This document shows positions 40,357-48,638 of a stretch of 64,000 nt of DNA, one piece after another. The notes beneath the pieces are model-generated. The model made no database searches and had not been told where the DNA came from. It worked only from the letters and a program-made list of their open reading frames with translations. The number at the start of each line of letters is the position of its first letter. The first letter of the stretch is position 1. A program made the position numbers and the translations under genes. The DNA is from an uncultured Opitutia bacterium (GTDB lineage Bacteria > Verrucomicrobiota > Verrucomicrobiia > Opitutales > Opitutaceae). Where the stretch lies: contig CAIKHO010000030.1 in NCBI GenBank assembly GCA_903827245.1, positions 103,743-167,742 of the forward strand, written 5' to 3'.

Positions 40357-43182
40357 ATGAACGCCCCATCCCGCATCCTGATCGTGGAGGACGAGAGCCT
40401 GATCGCCCTCGACCTGAGCCACCGCCTGAAACGATTCGGTTACGAGATCTGCGGCACGGCCTCGACCGGCGAGGAGGCGATCCGGAAGGTTGGAGAAAGC
40501 AAGCCGGACATCGTCCTGATGGACATCTGCCTGCGCGGCGAGATGGACGGAATCATGGCGGCGGAAATCATCCGGGCCCGCCACGACCTGCCCGTGATTT
40601 TCCTCACCGCAAACGCGGACGAGCCGACCCTGCAGCGCGCCAAGCTCTCGCGGCCCTCCAGTTACCTGCTGAAACCCTTCAAGGAGCGCGAACTCCAGAT
40701 CGGCATCGACATGGCCCTGATGAACCACCGGCTCCGGTCGGAGGTCCAGAAGGCGCGCGACCAGCTCGAAGACCGGGTGGCCGAGCGCACCCGGGAACTC
40801 GCCACGGCGCGGGAGGCGGCCGAGGCGGCCAGCCAGGCCAAGAGCCAGTTCCTCGCCACGATGAGCCACGAAATCCGCACGCCGATGAACGGCGTGATCG
40901 GCATGACCTCGCTCCTCCTCGACACCCCGCTCAACACCCAGCAGCGCGAGTACACCGAGGTCATTCGCAACAGCGGCGACAACCTGCTCGTCGTGATCAA
41001 CGACATCCTCGATTTCTCGAAGATCGAGTCCGGCCGGCTGGAACTGGAGCAGGAAATCTTCGACCTCCACGAGTGCGTCGAGAGCTCCCTCGATGTCCTC
41101 GCGCCGCGCGCCGCCGAGAAGGGCCTGGACCTCGCCTACGAGATCCTCGGGGATCCTCCACGCGCATTCCGTGGCGACACCACCCGCATCCGCCAGATCC
41201 TGGTCAATCTGATCGGCAACGGCCTGAAGTTCACGGAACACGGCGAGGTCGCCGTCACCGTCGAGTGCGCCCCGGCCGGCTCGGGCCGGTTCGAGCTCCG
41301 GTTTGCCGTCCGCGACACTGGCATCGGCATTTCCCCGGAAGTCCAGGAGCGGATCTTCAGCTCGTTCACCCAGGCGGACGCGTCCATCACCCGGAAGTTC
41401 GGCGGCACCGGCCTTGGCCTCGCAATCAGCAAGCGCCTCGTCGAGCTGATGGGCGGGCGGATCTGGCTGGAGAGCGAGGCCGGACACGGTTCGACGTTCC
41501 ACTTCACCGTGTGCGCCGGAGAAGCCCCCGCAGGATCCGGATCCGTGCGCGTCCCACCCCGCCCCAATCTTCGCGACAAGCGCCTGCTGATCGTGGACGA
41601 CAATGCCACGAACCGCCGGATCCTCACCGCCATGGCCGAAAAATGGGGCCTGCACTTCACGGCCTGTGAGTCGGGTGCGGACGCACTCGCGCTGATGGGC
41701 CAGGGCGCCGTGTTCGACCTCGCCATCCTCGACCTGCAAATGCCGCTGATGGATGGTGTCACTCTCGCCCGTGAAATCCGCCGCCGACCCGGCGGCGCCA
41801 GGTTGCCACTGCTGCTGCTGTCATCGCTTGGCCGGGACGCCGCGGCCGGAGAGGCGGAGCTGTTCAACGCCCGGCTGAGCAAGCCCGCCAAGCCCTCGCA
41901 GATCTTCGACGCCATCGCGACCATCATGGGCGCCGTCGAATCCGGCGCAGCCCCGATCCCCACCCGGCTCGGCCACGACCAGCCGGCCGCCCGCCAGCCG
42001 GAGCGCCTGCTGCTGGCGGAGGACAATGCCGTTAACCAGAAGGTAGCCCTCCACATGCTCACGCGCCTCGGGTACCGCACCGACGTCGCCGCCAACGGGA
42101 TCGAGGCGCTTTCCTCGCTCGAGCGGCAGAGCTACGATGTCATTTTCATGGACATGCAGATGCCAGAAATGGACGGCCTCGAGGCCACCCGGCGCATCGT
42201 CCACAGCCGGGACCGCCTGACGCCGTGGCTGCACTGGCTGTCGGGCGTGGCCGTCGCGGCCAGCGGCATCCTGTCCGGCATTTTTGTCGTGACGGCCAAC
42301 GCCTGGATGAACGCGCCGGCCGGCTTCACGTTCCGCGCCGGCCGGGTCACGGGGATCGACCCGGTCGCGGCCATGTTGAACCCGGCCAGCCTGCATGAAG
42401 CGCTGCACATGACGCTGGCGGCCTTGGTCGCGACGGGATTCGCGGTGGCGGCGGTTCACGCGTTTTTGCTGCAGCGGAATCCGGCCAGCCTTTTCCATCG
42501 CCGCGCGCTCGGCCTGGCACTGGCCGTCGGGTGCATCAGCATTCCTCTCCAAATCGCCAGCGGCGATCTCAGTGCCCGCGCCGTCGGCCGCCTGCAACCG
42601 GCCAAGCTCGCCGCGATGGAGGCCCATTACCGGACCCGGGCGGGAGCGCCGCTGCTGATCGGCGGCCTGCCCGACGATGCCACGCGCACCACCCGCTACG
42701 CGCTGACGATTCCCCGCGGCCTGAGTTTGCTGCTCGCCAGCGACCCGTCGGCGAGTGTCGCCGGCCTGGAGGAAACCCCGCGCAGCGACTGGCCCAATGT
42801 ACGGGTCGTCCACTGGTCATTCGACCTCATGGTTCTTTCCGGCTTCGCGCTGCTGGCCGTGGCCGGATGGTCGGGCTGGGTCTGGCTGAGGCGCGGGCCG
42901 CTGGCCGACCATCCCTGGTTGTTGCGCACCGTGGTTGCCGCCGGGCCGCTGGGTTTTGTGGCGATCGAAGCCGGCTGGGTCGTGACCGAAGCCGGGCGTC
43001 AGCCGTGGATCATTTACAACGTGATGCGAACGGCGGACGCCGTCACGCCGGTGCCCGGGATCGCCGTCCCCTTTGCCGTCTTCACCGTCCTGTATGTATT
43101 CCTGGCCTGCGTCGTGTTCGTCCTCCTGCGGCGGCAGTTCCTCGAGACCGCCGGGACGCAATCCCCGCCGGCGCCCGCCTGA
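40357..43182 (+). CDS. Chimera: hybrid histidine kinase fused to truncated cytochrome bd oxidase subunit I
   Basis: The single 941-residue frame holds two unlike halves. Residues 1-618: response-regulator domain ([15 protein letters not shown], phospho-Asp 56), coiled coil, HisKA ([10 protein letters not shown], His171), HATPase (DTGIGIS, GGTGLGL), second receiver ([11 protein letters not shown], Asp459) and a third receiver that breaks off after ATRRIVHSR. Residues about 619-941: CydA from its third or fourth helix ([12 protein letters not shown], then IFVVTANAW) with heme-b558 His684 (ALHMTLA) and Met825 (FDLMVLSG), heme-b595 Glu878 and GRQPW. The CydA N-terminus with the heme-d His and acidic proton-channel residues is missing. 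The junction is at 42205-42215 with no stop. The gene is followed by intact cydB four bases on. ATG 40357 is chosen over an upstream one with poor context. It may be a real deletion fusion, an assembly chimera or a new sensor design. Confidence 0.75.
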   Translation: MNAPSRILIVEDESLIALDLSHRLKRFGYEICGTASTGEEAIRKVGESKPDIVLMDICLRGEMDGIMAAEIIRARHDLPVIFLTANADEPTLQRAKLSRPSSYLLKPFKERELQIGIDMALMNHRLRSEVQKARDQLEDRVAERTRELATAREAAEAASQAKSQFLATMSHEIRTPMNGVIGMTSLLLDTPLNTQQREYTEVIRNSGDNLLVVINDILDFSKIESGRLELEQEIFDLHECVESSLDVLAPRAAEKGLDLAYEILGDPPRAFRGDTTRIRQILVNLIGNGLKFTEHGEVAVTVECAPAGSGRFELRFAVRDTGIGISPEVQERIFSSFTQADASITRKFGGTGLGLAISKRLVELMGGRIWLESEAGHGSTFHFTVCAGEAPAGSGSVRVPPRPNLRDKRLLIVDDNATNRRILTAMAEKWGLHFTACESGADALALMGQGAVFDLAILDLQMPLMDGVTLAREIRRRPGGARLPLLLLSSLGRDAAAGEAELFNARLSKPAKPSQIFDAIATIMGAVESGAAPIPTRLGHDQPAARQPERLLLAEDNAVNQKVALHMLTRLGYRTDVAANGIEALSSLERQSYDVIFMDMQMPEMDGLEATRRIVHSRDRLTPWLHWLSGVAVAASGILSGIFVVTANAWMNAPAGFTFRAGRVTGIDPVAAMLNPASLHEALHMTLAALVATGFAVAAVHAFLLQRNPASLFHRRALGLALAVGCISIPLQIASGDLSARAVGRLQPAKLAAMEAHYRTRAGAPLLIGGLPDDATRTTRYALTIPRGLSLLLASDPSASVAGLEETPRSDWPNVRVVHWSFDLMVLSGFALLAVAGWSGWVWLRRGPLADHPWLLRTVVAAGPLGFVAIEAGWVVTEAGRQPWIIYNVMRTADAVTPVPGIAVPFAVFTVLYVFLACVVFVLLRRQFLETAGTQSPPAPA

Positions 43183-43186
43183 CGTC

Positions 43187-44203
43187 ATGCTCGCCCTTTC
43201 CGCCAGTATTTCGATCCTGCTGTCGCTCATCCTGTATGCGCTCATGGGCGGCGCGGACTTCGGCGGCGGGATGTGGGATCTGCTGGCGACCGGACCGCGA
43301 GCCACGCGGCAGCGGAAGGCCATCGCGGCCGCCATCGCCCCCATCTGGGAGGCGAACCACGTCTGGCTCATTCTCGTGGTCGTCGTGCTCTTCACCGGGT
43401 TTCCGGCCGGGTTCGCCGCCATGATGACCGCGTTAAACATTCCTGTCACCGCAATGCTCCTCGGGATCGTGCTACGCGGCTCGGCCTTCATCTTCCGCAC
43501 CTATGACTCGCGGTTGCCGGCGGTGCAGGGGCACTGGAGCAGGGTGTTCGGCACCGCCAGTTTCTTCACGCCGTTTTTCCAGGGCGTGATCCTCGGCGCG
43601 CTGGCCACCGGGCGGATTCGTGTGACGGACGGCCTGGTGACAACGGGATTTTTTGCGGGCTGGCTGACGCCGTTCGCGCTCGCCTGCGGCGTGTTCGCGA
43701 CCGGCCTCTTCGCCTTTTTGGCGGCCACCTACCTGACCCTCGACACGGAAGACCAGGCCGACCTGCAAAATGATTTCCGGCGACGGGCCATCTGGTCGGG
43801 CGTGGCGCTCGTGCCGGTGGCCGGGGCGGTTTTTCTGGCGGCCCGGCAGGGTGCCCCGGAACTGTTCCAGGGGCTGACGCGCGGGTGGGCACCCCTGCTG
43901 CTCGGCGCCACCGGCCTCTGTGCGGCGGGCGCACTTGCGGCGCTGCAGCAACGGCGGTTTGCCCTGGCGCGGATCGCGGCCGCGGGCGAGGCGGTGCTCA
44001 TCCTCGTGGGCTGGAGCCTGGCGCAGTATCCGAATCTCATCACGCCGGACGTCACCGTCGCCAACGCCCATGCCCCGGAGGCGACCCTGCGCCTGCTCCT
44101 CCTCGCGCTGGCCGCCGGCGCGCTCCTCCTGCTCCCCTCGCTGGTTTTTCTGTTCCACCTTTTCAAGGGCCACCGGCAATCCCGGGCGGTGGACCGCCGT
44201 TGA
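43187..44203 (+). CDS. cydB: Cytochrome bd ubiquinol oxidase subunit II
   Basis: The protein has 338 residues with eight predicted helices. Family landmarks are YALMGGADFGGGMWDLL at the N-terminus, EANHVWLILVVVVLFTGFP, LRGSAFIFRTYDS and the terminal QYPNLITPDVTVANAHAPEA. CydB pairs with CydA in the inner membrane to oxidise quinol with high oxygen affinity. It starts four bases after the fused CydA frame, as in a normal cydAB operon, so the original cydA was here. Its length fits the cyanide-insensitive oxidase (CioB) branch. Without a complete CydA it should not form a working oxidase. Confidence 0.92.
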   Translation: MLALSASISILLSLILYALMGGADFGGGMWDLLATGPRATRQRKAIAAAIAPIWEANHVWLILVVVVLFTGFPAGFAAMMTALNIPVTAMLLGIVLRGSAFIFRTYDSRLPAVQGHWSRVFGTASFFTPFFQGVILGALATGRIRVTDGLVTTGFFAGWLTPFALACGVFATGLFAFLAATYLTLDTEDQADLQNDFRRRAIWSGVALVPVAGAVFLAARQGAPELFQGLTRGWAPLLLGATGLCAAGALAALQQRRFALARIAAAGEAVLILVGWSLAQYPNLITPDVTVANAHAPEATLRLLLLALAAGALLLLPSLVFLFHLFKGHRQSRAVDRR

Positions 44204-44248
44204 AACCAAGCTGGAAGCCGGACTCCATTCCCGCCAATAAATCGCCCA

Positions 44249-44851
44249 ATGGCCACGCAGGTTTGCCTCATCCGCCACGGCGAAACCCTGTGGTCCCTGT
44301 CCGGCCGCCATACGGGCCGCACCGACCTCGCGCTGACCGAAAACGGCGAGAGGAGCGCGGCCGGGCTGCGCGCACGGTTGCAGGGCATCCCATTTGACCG
44401 CGTGCTCACCAGCCCGCTCCAGCGCGCGCGTCGGACCTGCGAACTCGCCGGCTTCGGGGCCGCGGCGCGGATCGATCCCGATCTCTCGGAATGGGACTAT
44501 GGTGACTATGAAGGCCGGACGACCGCGGAAATCCATGCGGGAAATCCGGAATGGAATTTGTTCAACGACGGATGTCCGCACGGCGAATCGGTGGAGCAGA
44601 TGACCGCGCGTGCCGACCGGGTCCTAGCCGGCCTCCGCTCGATGGAGGGGACGGTGGCGATTTTCTCGCACGGCCATTTTCTCCGGGTGCTCGCCGTGCG
44701 CTGGATCGGGTGGCCGCTTCAGGCGGGCCGGCATCTAGTCCTGGATACCGCCTCCGTCAGCAAGCTCGGCTACGAGCGCCCCGGCAGCAACGTCCCGGTC
44801 ATCACGCTGTGGAACGCCACCGCGCCCACGGGTGGAATCGTGAAAGCATAG
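44249..44851 (+). CDS. Histidine phosphatase family protein
   Basis: The protein has 200 residues. The RHG motif is LIRHGETLWSLSGRHTGRTD, and the second His is in FSHGHFLRVLAVRWIGWPL. LTENGERSAAGLRARLQG and WDYGDYEGRTTAEI complete the fold. It is close to the paralogue at 26406 (shared HTGRTDL, WDYGDY, SHGHF, RWIG-PL). The gene follows cydB by 45 bases in the same direction, so it may be cotranscribed. Substrate unknown. Confidence 0.88.
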   Translation: MATQVCLIRHGETLWSLSGRHTGRTDLALTENGERSAAGLRARLQGIPFDRVLTSPLQRARRTCELAGFGAAARIDPDLSEWDYGDYEGRTTAEIHAGNPEWNLFNDGCPHGESVEQMTARADRVLAGLRSMEGTVAIFSHGHFLRVLAVRWIGWPLQAGRHLVLDTASVSKLGYERPGSNVPVITLWNATAPTGGIVKA

Positions 44852-44925
44852 CTCACTGCGACCCGTCGTAGCCGAGGCCGCGAGGCCGGGTCAAATCGAC
44901 GGGGAACGATGGGGAGACCGCGATC

Positions 44926-45138
44926 CTACCTGCTAGCGAGCCCGATCACCGGACCGGGCCCCGTGATCGCGTCCGGATGGTTCGCGGCCTCGTGCAGGCT
45001 CTGACGGGTATTCAGGTCGTTGACCGCAATGGCGGCACCCGCCGCCACGGCGGCGAGGATCGCAATCGCGTAGGGCCAGGGGATCACTTTGGCGCCGGCG
45101 TCGAGGCCGACTTCCCGGGTATAGTCTTGGGAGTACAT
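44926..45138 (-). CDS. Small single-span membrane protein
   Basis: The protein has 70 residues from ATG 45138. A short polar N-terminus (MYSQDYTREVGLDAG) is followed by one membrane segment (IPWPYAIAILAAVAAGAAIAV) and a polar tail (NTRQSLHEAANHPDAITG). No family is recognised. The size and topology fit small regulators or subunits of membrane complexes. An in-frame start twelve codons upstream exists. Confidence 0.55.
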   Translation of the reverse strand: MYSQDYTREVGLDAGAKVIPWPYAIAILAAVAAGAAIAVNDLNTRQSLHEAANHPDAITGPGPVIGLASR

Positions 45139-45209
45139 GGGGGTATTCGCCTTCCTACGGCCACATTCGCGCAAACTTTAGTCCGGTAAGCGCAATGCAT
45201 CCGACTGAA

Positions 45210-45325
45210 GGTGGAACAGACCCCAATGCGTTGCCTGCCCCGAGCTCGTCGAAAGGGATTGGTTCCATCAGTCACCAAACTCAGGCCGAGATTTTCAGCG
45301 CGTTGAAGTCAACGCGCTCCATCCC
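45210..45325. repeat. Palindromic repeat family D, copy
   Basis: The arms GGTGGAACAGACCCCAATGC and GTTGAAGTCAACGCGCTCCA are inverted with mismatches. It occupies most of the 338-bp gap 45139-45476, which otherwise shows a family-H-like CTTGTCCGCCAAAGCCTCAG near 45352. Confidence 0.7.
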
Positions 45326-45476
45326 TTCCGATCTCTGCACCACTGTGCCTTCTTGTCCGCCAAAGCCTCAGCGACGGCGGATGAGCGAAACCCATTTTCG
45401 AACGGCACTTTTCCGATTGTGGCGTTTCCCAGCTTGGGAGAAGCTGCATCCAGAAAAAGCCCCTCCGCTCCGCCCC

Positions 45477-45890
45477 ATGAAGACCACTCCCTTCTTCCTC
45501 GCGCCGGCCGCCATGATCTTTTGCCCGCTGCTTTTCGCCGGTCCGGGCGACTACGGGTTTGCCAGCTCGAAGATCGAGGCCCCTTCCCTCTTCCTCGCCA
45601 ATCCGGCCCGACCGCCGAGCAAGTCCGAGATCGGCATGGCCTTCGCCTTTTCCGGCGGACCCAATTCGCTGCTGCAGGCCAGCCCGCTCGTCTCGCCGCC
45701 CGTGACGGCCGCCACGATCGAAAAGATGACTCTGCCGAGCCACCTTGTCTTCTCGTCCACGCCCGACCGGATGCCCGTCCTGAAGCCCAATCCCTCGGTC
45801 GACTACAAGCTGACGGTGAAGGATCCCGGCTTCCACCAGGACGACGGAATCATCGACGGCCGCCCGGATCTGCGCCCGGCGCAGAAGTGA
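45477..45890 (+). CDS. Small secreted protein of unknown function
   Basis: The protein has 137 residues with a signal peptide (MKTTPFFLAPAAMIFCPLLFA). The mature part (about 115 residues) contains ASSKIEAPSLFLANPARPPS, TAATIEKMTLPSHLVFSS and KPNPSVDYKLTVKDPGF. No domain is recognised. The frame is open far upstream, but that part overlaps repeat D and is noncoding. It is convergent with the aldo/keto reductase at 45958. Confidence 0.65.
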   Translation: MKTTPFFLAPAAMIFCPLLFAGPGDYGFASSKIEAPSLFLANPARPPSKSEIGMAFAFSGGPNSLLQASPLVSPPVTAATIEKMTLPSHLVFSSTPDRMPVLKPNPSVDYKLTVKDPGFHQDDGIIDGRPDLRPAQK

Positions 45891-45899
45891 CAGTCAGCT

Positions 45900-45955
45900 G
45901 TAGGAGCGGCTTTACGCCGCGATTTTCCGAGAATCGCGGCGTATAGCCGCTCCTA
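45900..45955. repeat. Palindromic repeat family C, full copy
   Basis: The arms GTAGGAGCGGCTTTACGCCG and CGGCGTATAGCCGCTCCTAC are near-perfectly inverted around GATTTTCCGAGAATC. It lies between the convergent genes at 45477 and 45958, the position of a bidirectional terminator, but has no T-tract. Confidence 0.85.
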
Positions 45956-45957
45956 CA

Positions 45958-47010
45958 TCACCAGCTTCGCGCGTGACTCGCGCCCTGGTAATAATCCGGG
46001 TTGGGGCCGAGCTTCAGCCGCAGCTCTTCGGTCGCGGCATTGAGCCGCTGCAGCACCGTCGGCGATAATTTCAACGTCAGCGCGCGGGCGTTTTCCTCCA
46101 GCTGGGTGAGGTTGCGGCAGCCGGCCAGCACGCAGCTGATCGCAGGGTTCGCCAGCGCCCAGCCAATGGCCAGGTCCGCCGCGGGCAATTTTTCCTCGCG
46201 CGCGATGACGCGGACCGCCTGCAGCGCCGCCATGGTTTCCGTCTCGAATCCCGCCTCCCCGTGGCGCGAGCCTTCCCTCCGTCCCGCAAAATGCCGGGTG
46301 CGCATGCGGATCGGCGGGAGTTCGTCGAACGACTCGAATTTCGCCGCCAGCACGCCCTGCATGAGCGCGACATAGCCGAGGATCGCAATGCCCCGCGCGC
46401 GGCAGAACGGAATGATGTCCGCCTCGATCGCCCGCATCAGGAGATTGTAGGGTAGTTCATTGACCGCGAGCCGCACGCCGAGCGCCAGGACCTCGTCCAT
46501 TTGTTTCACCCCGAAATTGCTCACGCCGATGTGGCGGATCTTTCCCTCGCGCTGCAGGGCGGCGAGTGTGAGGAACGCCTCGTCGGTCCGGGGCGGATTC
46601 CGGATCACGGCCTCGTCGTTCGTGAAATGCCGGATCGAGTCCGCGTGGATCGGCCAGTGCACCATGTAGACATCGATAAAATCGGTCTCCAGCCGGCGCA
46701 GACTGGCCTCGCAATGCTCGCGCAGCACAGCGGGCGCCGCATTCGCGGGACTCACCTTGCTGCCGATGATGGCCCGGTCGCGCCGGCCGCGCAGCGCGAG
46801 CCCGAGCGAACTTTCGCTGGCACCGGCGTTGTACATCTCGGCCGTGTCGAAATACGTGACGCCCAGCTCAAGCGCGCGGCCCACGACGGCATCGACGTCC
46901 CCCTGGTCCTGCGGCCCCCAGTACGTCCCGCCGCCGAACGACCATGTGCCCAGACCCATGGCCGGGAGTTGGAGGGCGCTGGTGTCGGCTGCATGCATTG
47001 GGCCTTTCAA
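45958..47010 (-). CDS. Aldo/keto reductase
   Basis: The protein has 350 residues with a TIM-barrel aldo/keto reductase fold. Visible are MGLGTWSFGGGTYWGP, the catalytic pair in YFDTAEMYNAG (Asp and Tyr), HWPIHADS (with the family His), GVSNFGVKQMDEVL, and the cofactor segment ACVLAGCRNLTQLEEN-like at the C-terminus. It probably uses NADPH in the cytoplasm to reduce an aldehyde or ketone; the substrate is unknown. An ATG four codons downstream (46998) with an AAAGG just before it is an alternative start. Confidence 0.88.
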   Translation of the reverse strand: MKGPMHAADTSALQLPAMGLGTWSFGGGTYWGPQDQGDVDAVVGRALELGVTYFDTAEMYNAGASESSLGLALRGRRDRAIIGSKVSPANAAPAVLREHCEASLRRLETDFIDVYMVHWPIHADSIRHFTNDEAVIRNPPRTDEAFLTLAALQREGKIRHIGVSNFGVKQMDEVLALGVRLAVNELPYNLLMRAIEADIIPFCRARGIAILGYVALMQGVLAAKFESFDELPPIRMRTRHFAGRREGSRHGEAGFETETMAALQAVRVIAREEKLPAADLAIGWALANPAISCVLAGCRNLTQLEENARALTLKLSPTVLQRLNAATEELRLKLGPNPDYYQGASHARSW

Positions 47011-47086
47011 CCCGGTCGCGCCGCCGAGGCAAGCTTCCGGAGATTTAATACCAACGTCCCATTGGTTTCAGGTTTATGCCTTGCTG

Positions 47087-47217
47087 GGTGGCCGCCGACC
47101 TCCCGCCGTCGCTCGCGCAATGGCTTCGCGAGGGCACCGTAGCCTTGGCGAAGGTGGCCGGGCGGCGGTGTGGCGCATCACCACGCGGAATCCGCCGCCC
47201 GGAGGTCGGCGGCCACC
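47087..47217. repeat. Palindromic repeat family J, full copy
   Basis: The arms GGTGGCCGCCGACCTCCCGC and CGGAGGTCGGCGGCCACC are inverted around about 90 bp that includes an inner GCCGGGCGGCGG pairing. It fills the gap 46999-47277; a half copy is at 22310. Confidence 0.8.
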
Positions 47218-47277
47218 TATGCCTGCTGCATGGATCAACCATTCCTTTCGCGGGCACACCACGCCAGCGAGCCGAAA

Positions 47278-48633
47278 TCACAGGTCCGCCAGCCGCTCGT
47301 CCGCATCGCCGAAATGGTCGAGCTTCACGCCCATCCGGTCCATGATCCCGAGATACAGGCTGCACAGCTTGCGGTTGTCATCACCGGCATCGAGGTAGTT
47401 CAGCGACCGCCCGGTCTTCAGGGTGCCGCCGAGGCCGCCCACGGTGATGATCGGCACCTTGCGGTTGTCGTGGCCGGTCCCGGACCACATGTTCGAGATG
47501 AACATCAGGCAGGAGTTGTCCAGCACCGTGCCCTCGCCCTCCGGCATGTCATCGAGCCGCTTCGCCAGGTAAGCGAGCTGGCTCACATGGAAGCGGGAAA
47601 TGCTCTCGTAGGCATCGGACGTGGCATTGTGCGAGAGGCCGTGATGGCTGTCCTTCACCCCGAGGAACGGATAATAGAGCGCGGAAAGATCGCGGGCAAG
47701 CAGCAGCGAGGCCACCCGGGTCTTGTCCGTCTGGAAGCCCAGCGCGATGATGTCGCACATCAGGCGGGCGTGGTCCCGCAGATCCTCGGGCAGGCCGTTC
47801 TCCGGCCGCTTCATCGTGAACATCGGCTGGCCCTTGCCCTTGGCCCGGTCCTCGGCCTTGTCCTTGTCGGCGCGCATGCGCTCGATGCTCTTCTCGACGT
47901 CGCGCACGCTGCCGAGGTATTCCTCCAGCTTGCCCTGGTCCGAGGAGCTGATCTTGCGGCTCAACCTCGCGGCGTGGTCCTTGACGCGGTCGAGCACGCT
48001 GATGTTGCGCTGGCTGCCGCCGTTCTCGAACAGGCTGTCGAAGGCCAGCGAGGGGTACATCTCGTTGGGCACCGGCGAATCGGCGTTCTGCCACGAGATG
48101 TGCGAGCTGTAGGCGTTCGAGAAATTCGACTCATGGTAGCCCGACATCGGCTGCTCGCAGGCCAGCACCATGCTGGGCTGGAGCGTGTCCTGGCCGATGT
48201 GGTTGGCGATCACCTGGTCCAGGCTGATCCCGCTGTGGATGATCGCGCCCTTCTGGATGCGCACCCCGGACAGCAGCTGGCCGGTCATCGCGGGATGGAT
48301 GCCCTGCCCGGTGGCGAGCTTGTTGAACAGGCCGTGGATGACGTTGGTCTTGCCCTTCAGCGCCTCGAGTGGCGACAGCGTCTTGCTCAGCTGCATCTCC
48401 GCCCCGGCGCCCTGCGCGGACCAATTGTTCGGGCTGATGCCGTTGCCCATGAAGAGCACGCCGAAGCGCTTGGGATAAGCGGCGGCCGCTCCCTCCTCGG
48501 TCGCGGCGGCCAGCTTCACGCCGGGGAGCGACTCGAGCAGCGGCAGGGCCATCGTGACGCCGACACCACGGAGAAAGGTCCGGCGCGAGAGCACAAGGCG
48601 GCGGTCATGGCACGAATTCAGGGGATGGCTCAT
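47278..48633 (-). CDS. DUF1552 secreted protein
   Basis: The protein has 451 residues with a twin-arginine signal (SRRTFLRGVG). DUF1552 landmarks are FGVLFMGNGISPNNWS, IHPAMTGQLLSG, NFSNAYSSHISWQN, DHARLMCDIIALGFQTDKTR and the terminal WSGTGHDNRKVPIITVGGLG. In Planctomycetota and Verrucomicrobiota this family is nearly always beside DUF1592 cytochromes. It is translated after the DUF1592 gene upstream (five bases apart). The reaction is unknown. Confidence 0.9.
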   Translation of the reverse strand: MSHPLNSCHDRRLVLSRRTFLRGVGVTMALPLLESLPGVKLAAATEEGAAAAYPKRFGVLFMGNGISPNNWSAQGAGAEMQLSKTLSPLEALKGKTNVIHGLFNKLATGQGIHPAMTGQLLSGVRIQKGAIIHSGISLDQVIANHIGQDTLQPSMVLACEQPMSGYHESNFSNAYSSHISWQNADSPVPNEMYPSLAFDSLFENGGSQRNISVLDRVKDHAARLSRKISSSDQGKLEEYLGSVRDVEKSIERMRADKDKAEDRAKGKGQPMFTMKRPENGLPEDLRDHARLMCDIIALGFQTDKTRVASLLLARDLSALYYPFLGVKDSHHGLSHNATSDAYESISRFHVSQLAYLAKRLDDMPEGEGTVLDNSCLMFISNMWSGTGHDNRKVPIITVGGLGGTLKTGRSLNYLDAGDDNRKLCSLYLGIMDRMGVKLDHFGDADERLADL

Positions 48634-48638
48634 GAGGT

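Noticed and set aside
45900..45955. Bidirectional rho-independent terminator between convergent genes
   Set aside because: The stem is strong but no T-tract follows on either strand, and the same sequence occurs elsewhere as a repeat family.
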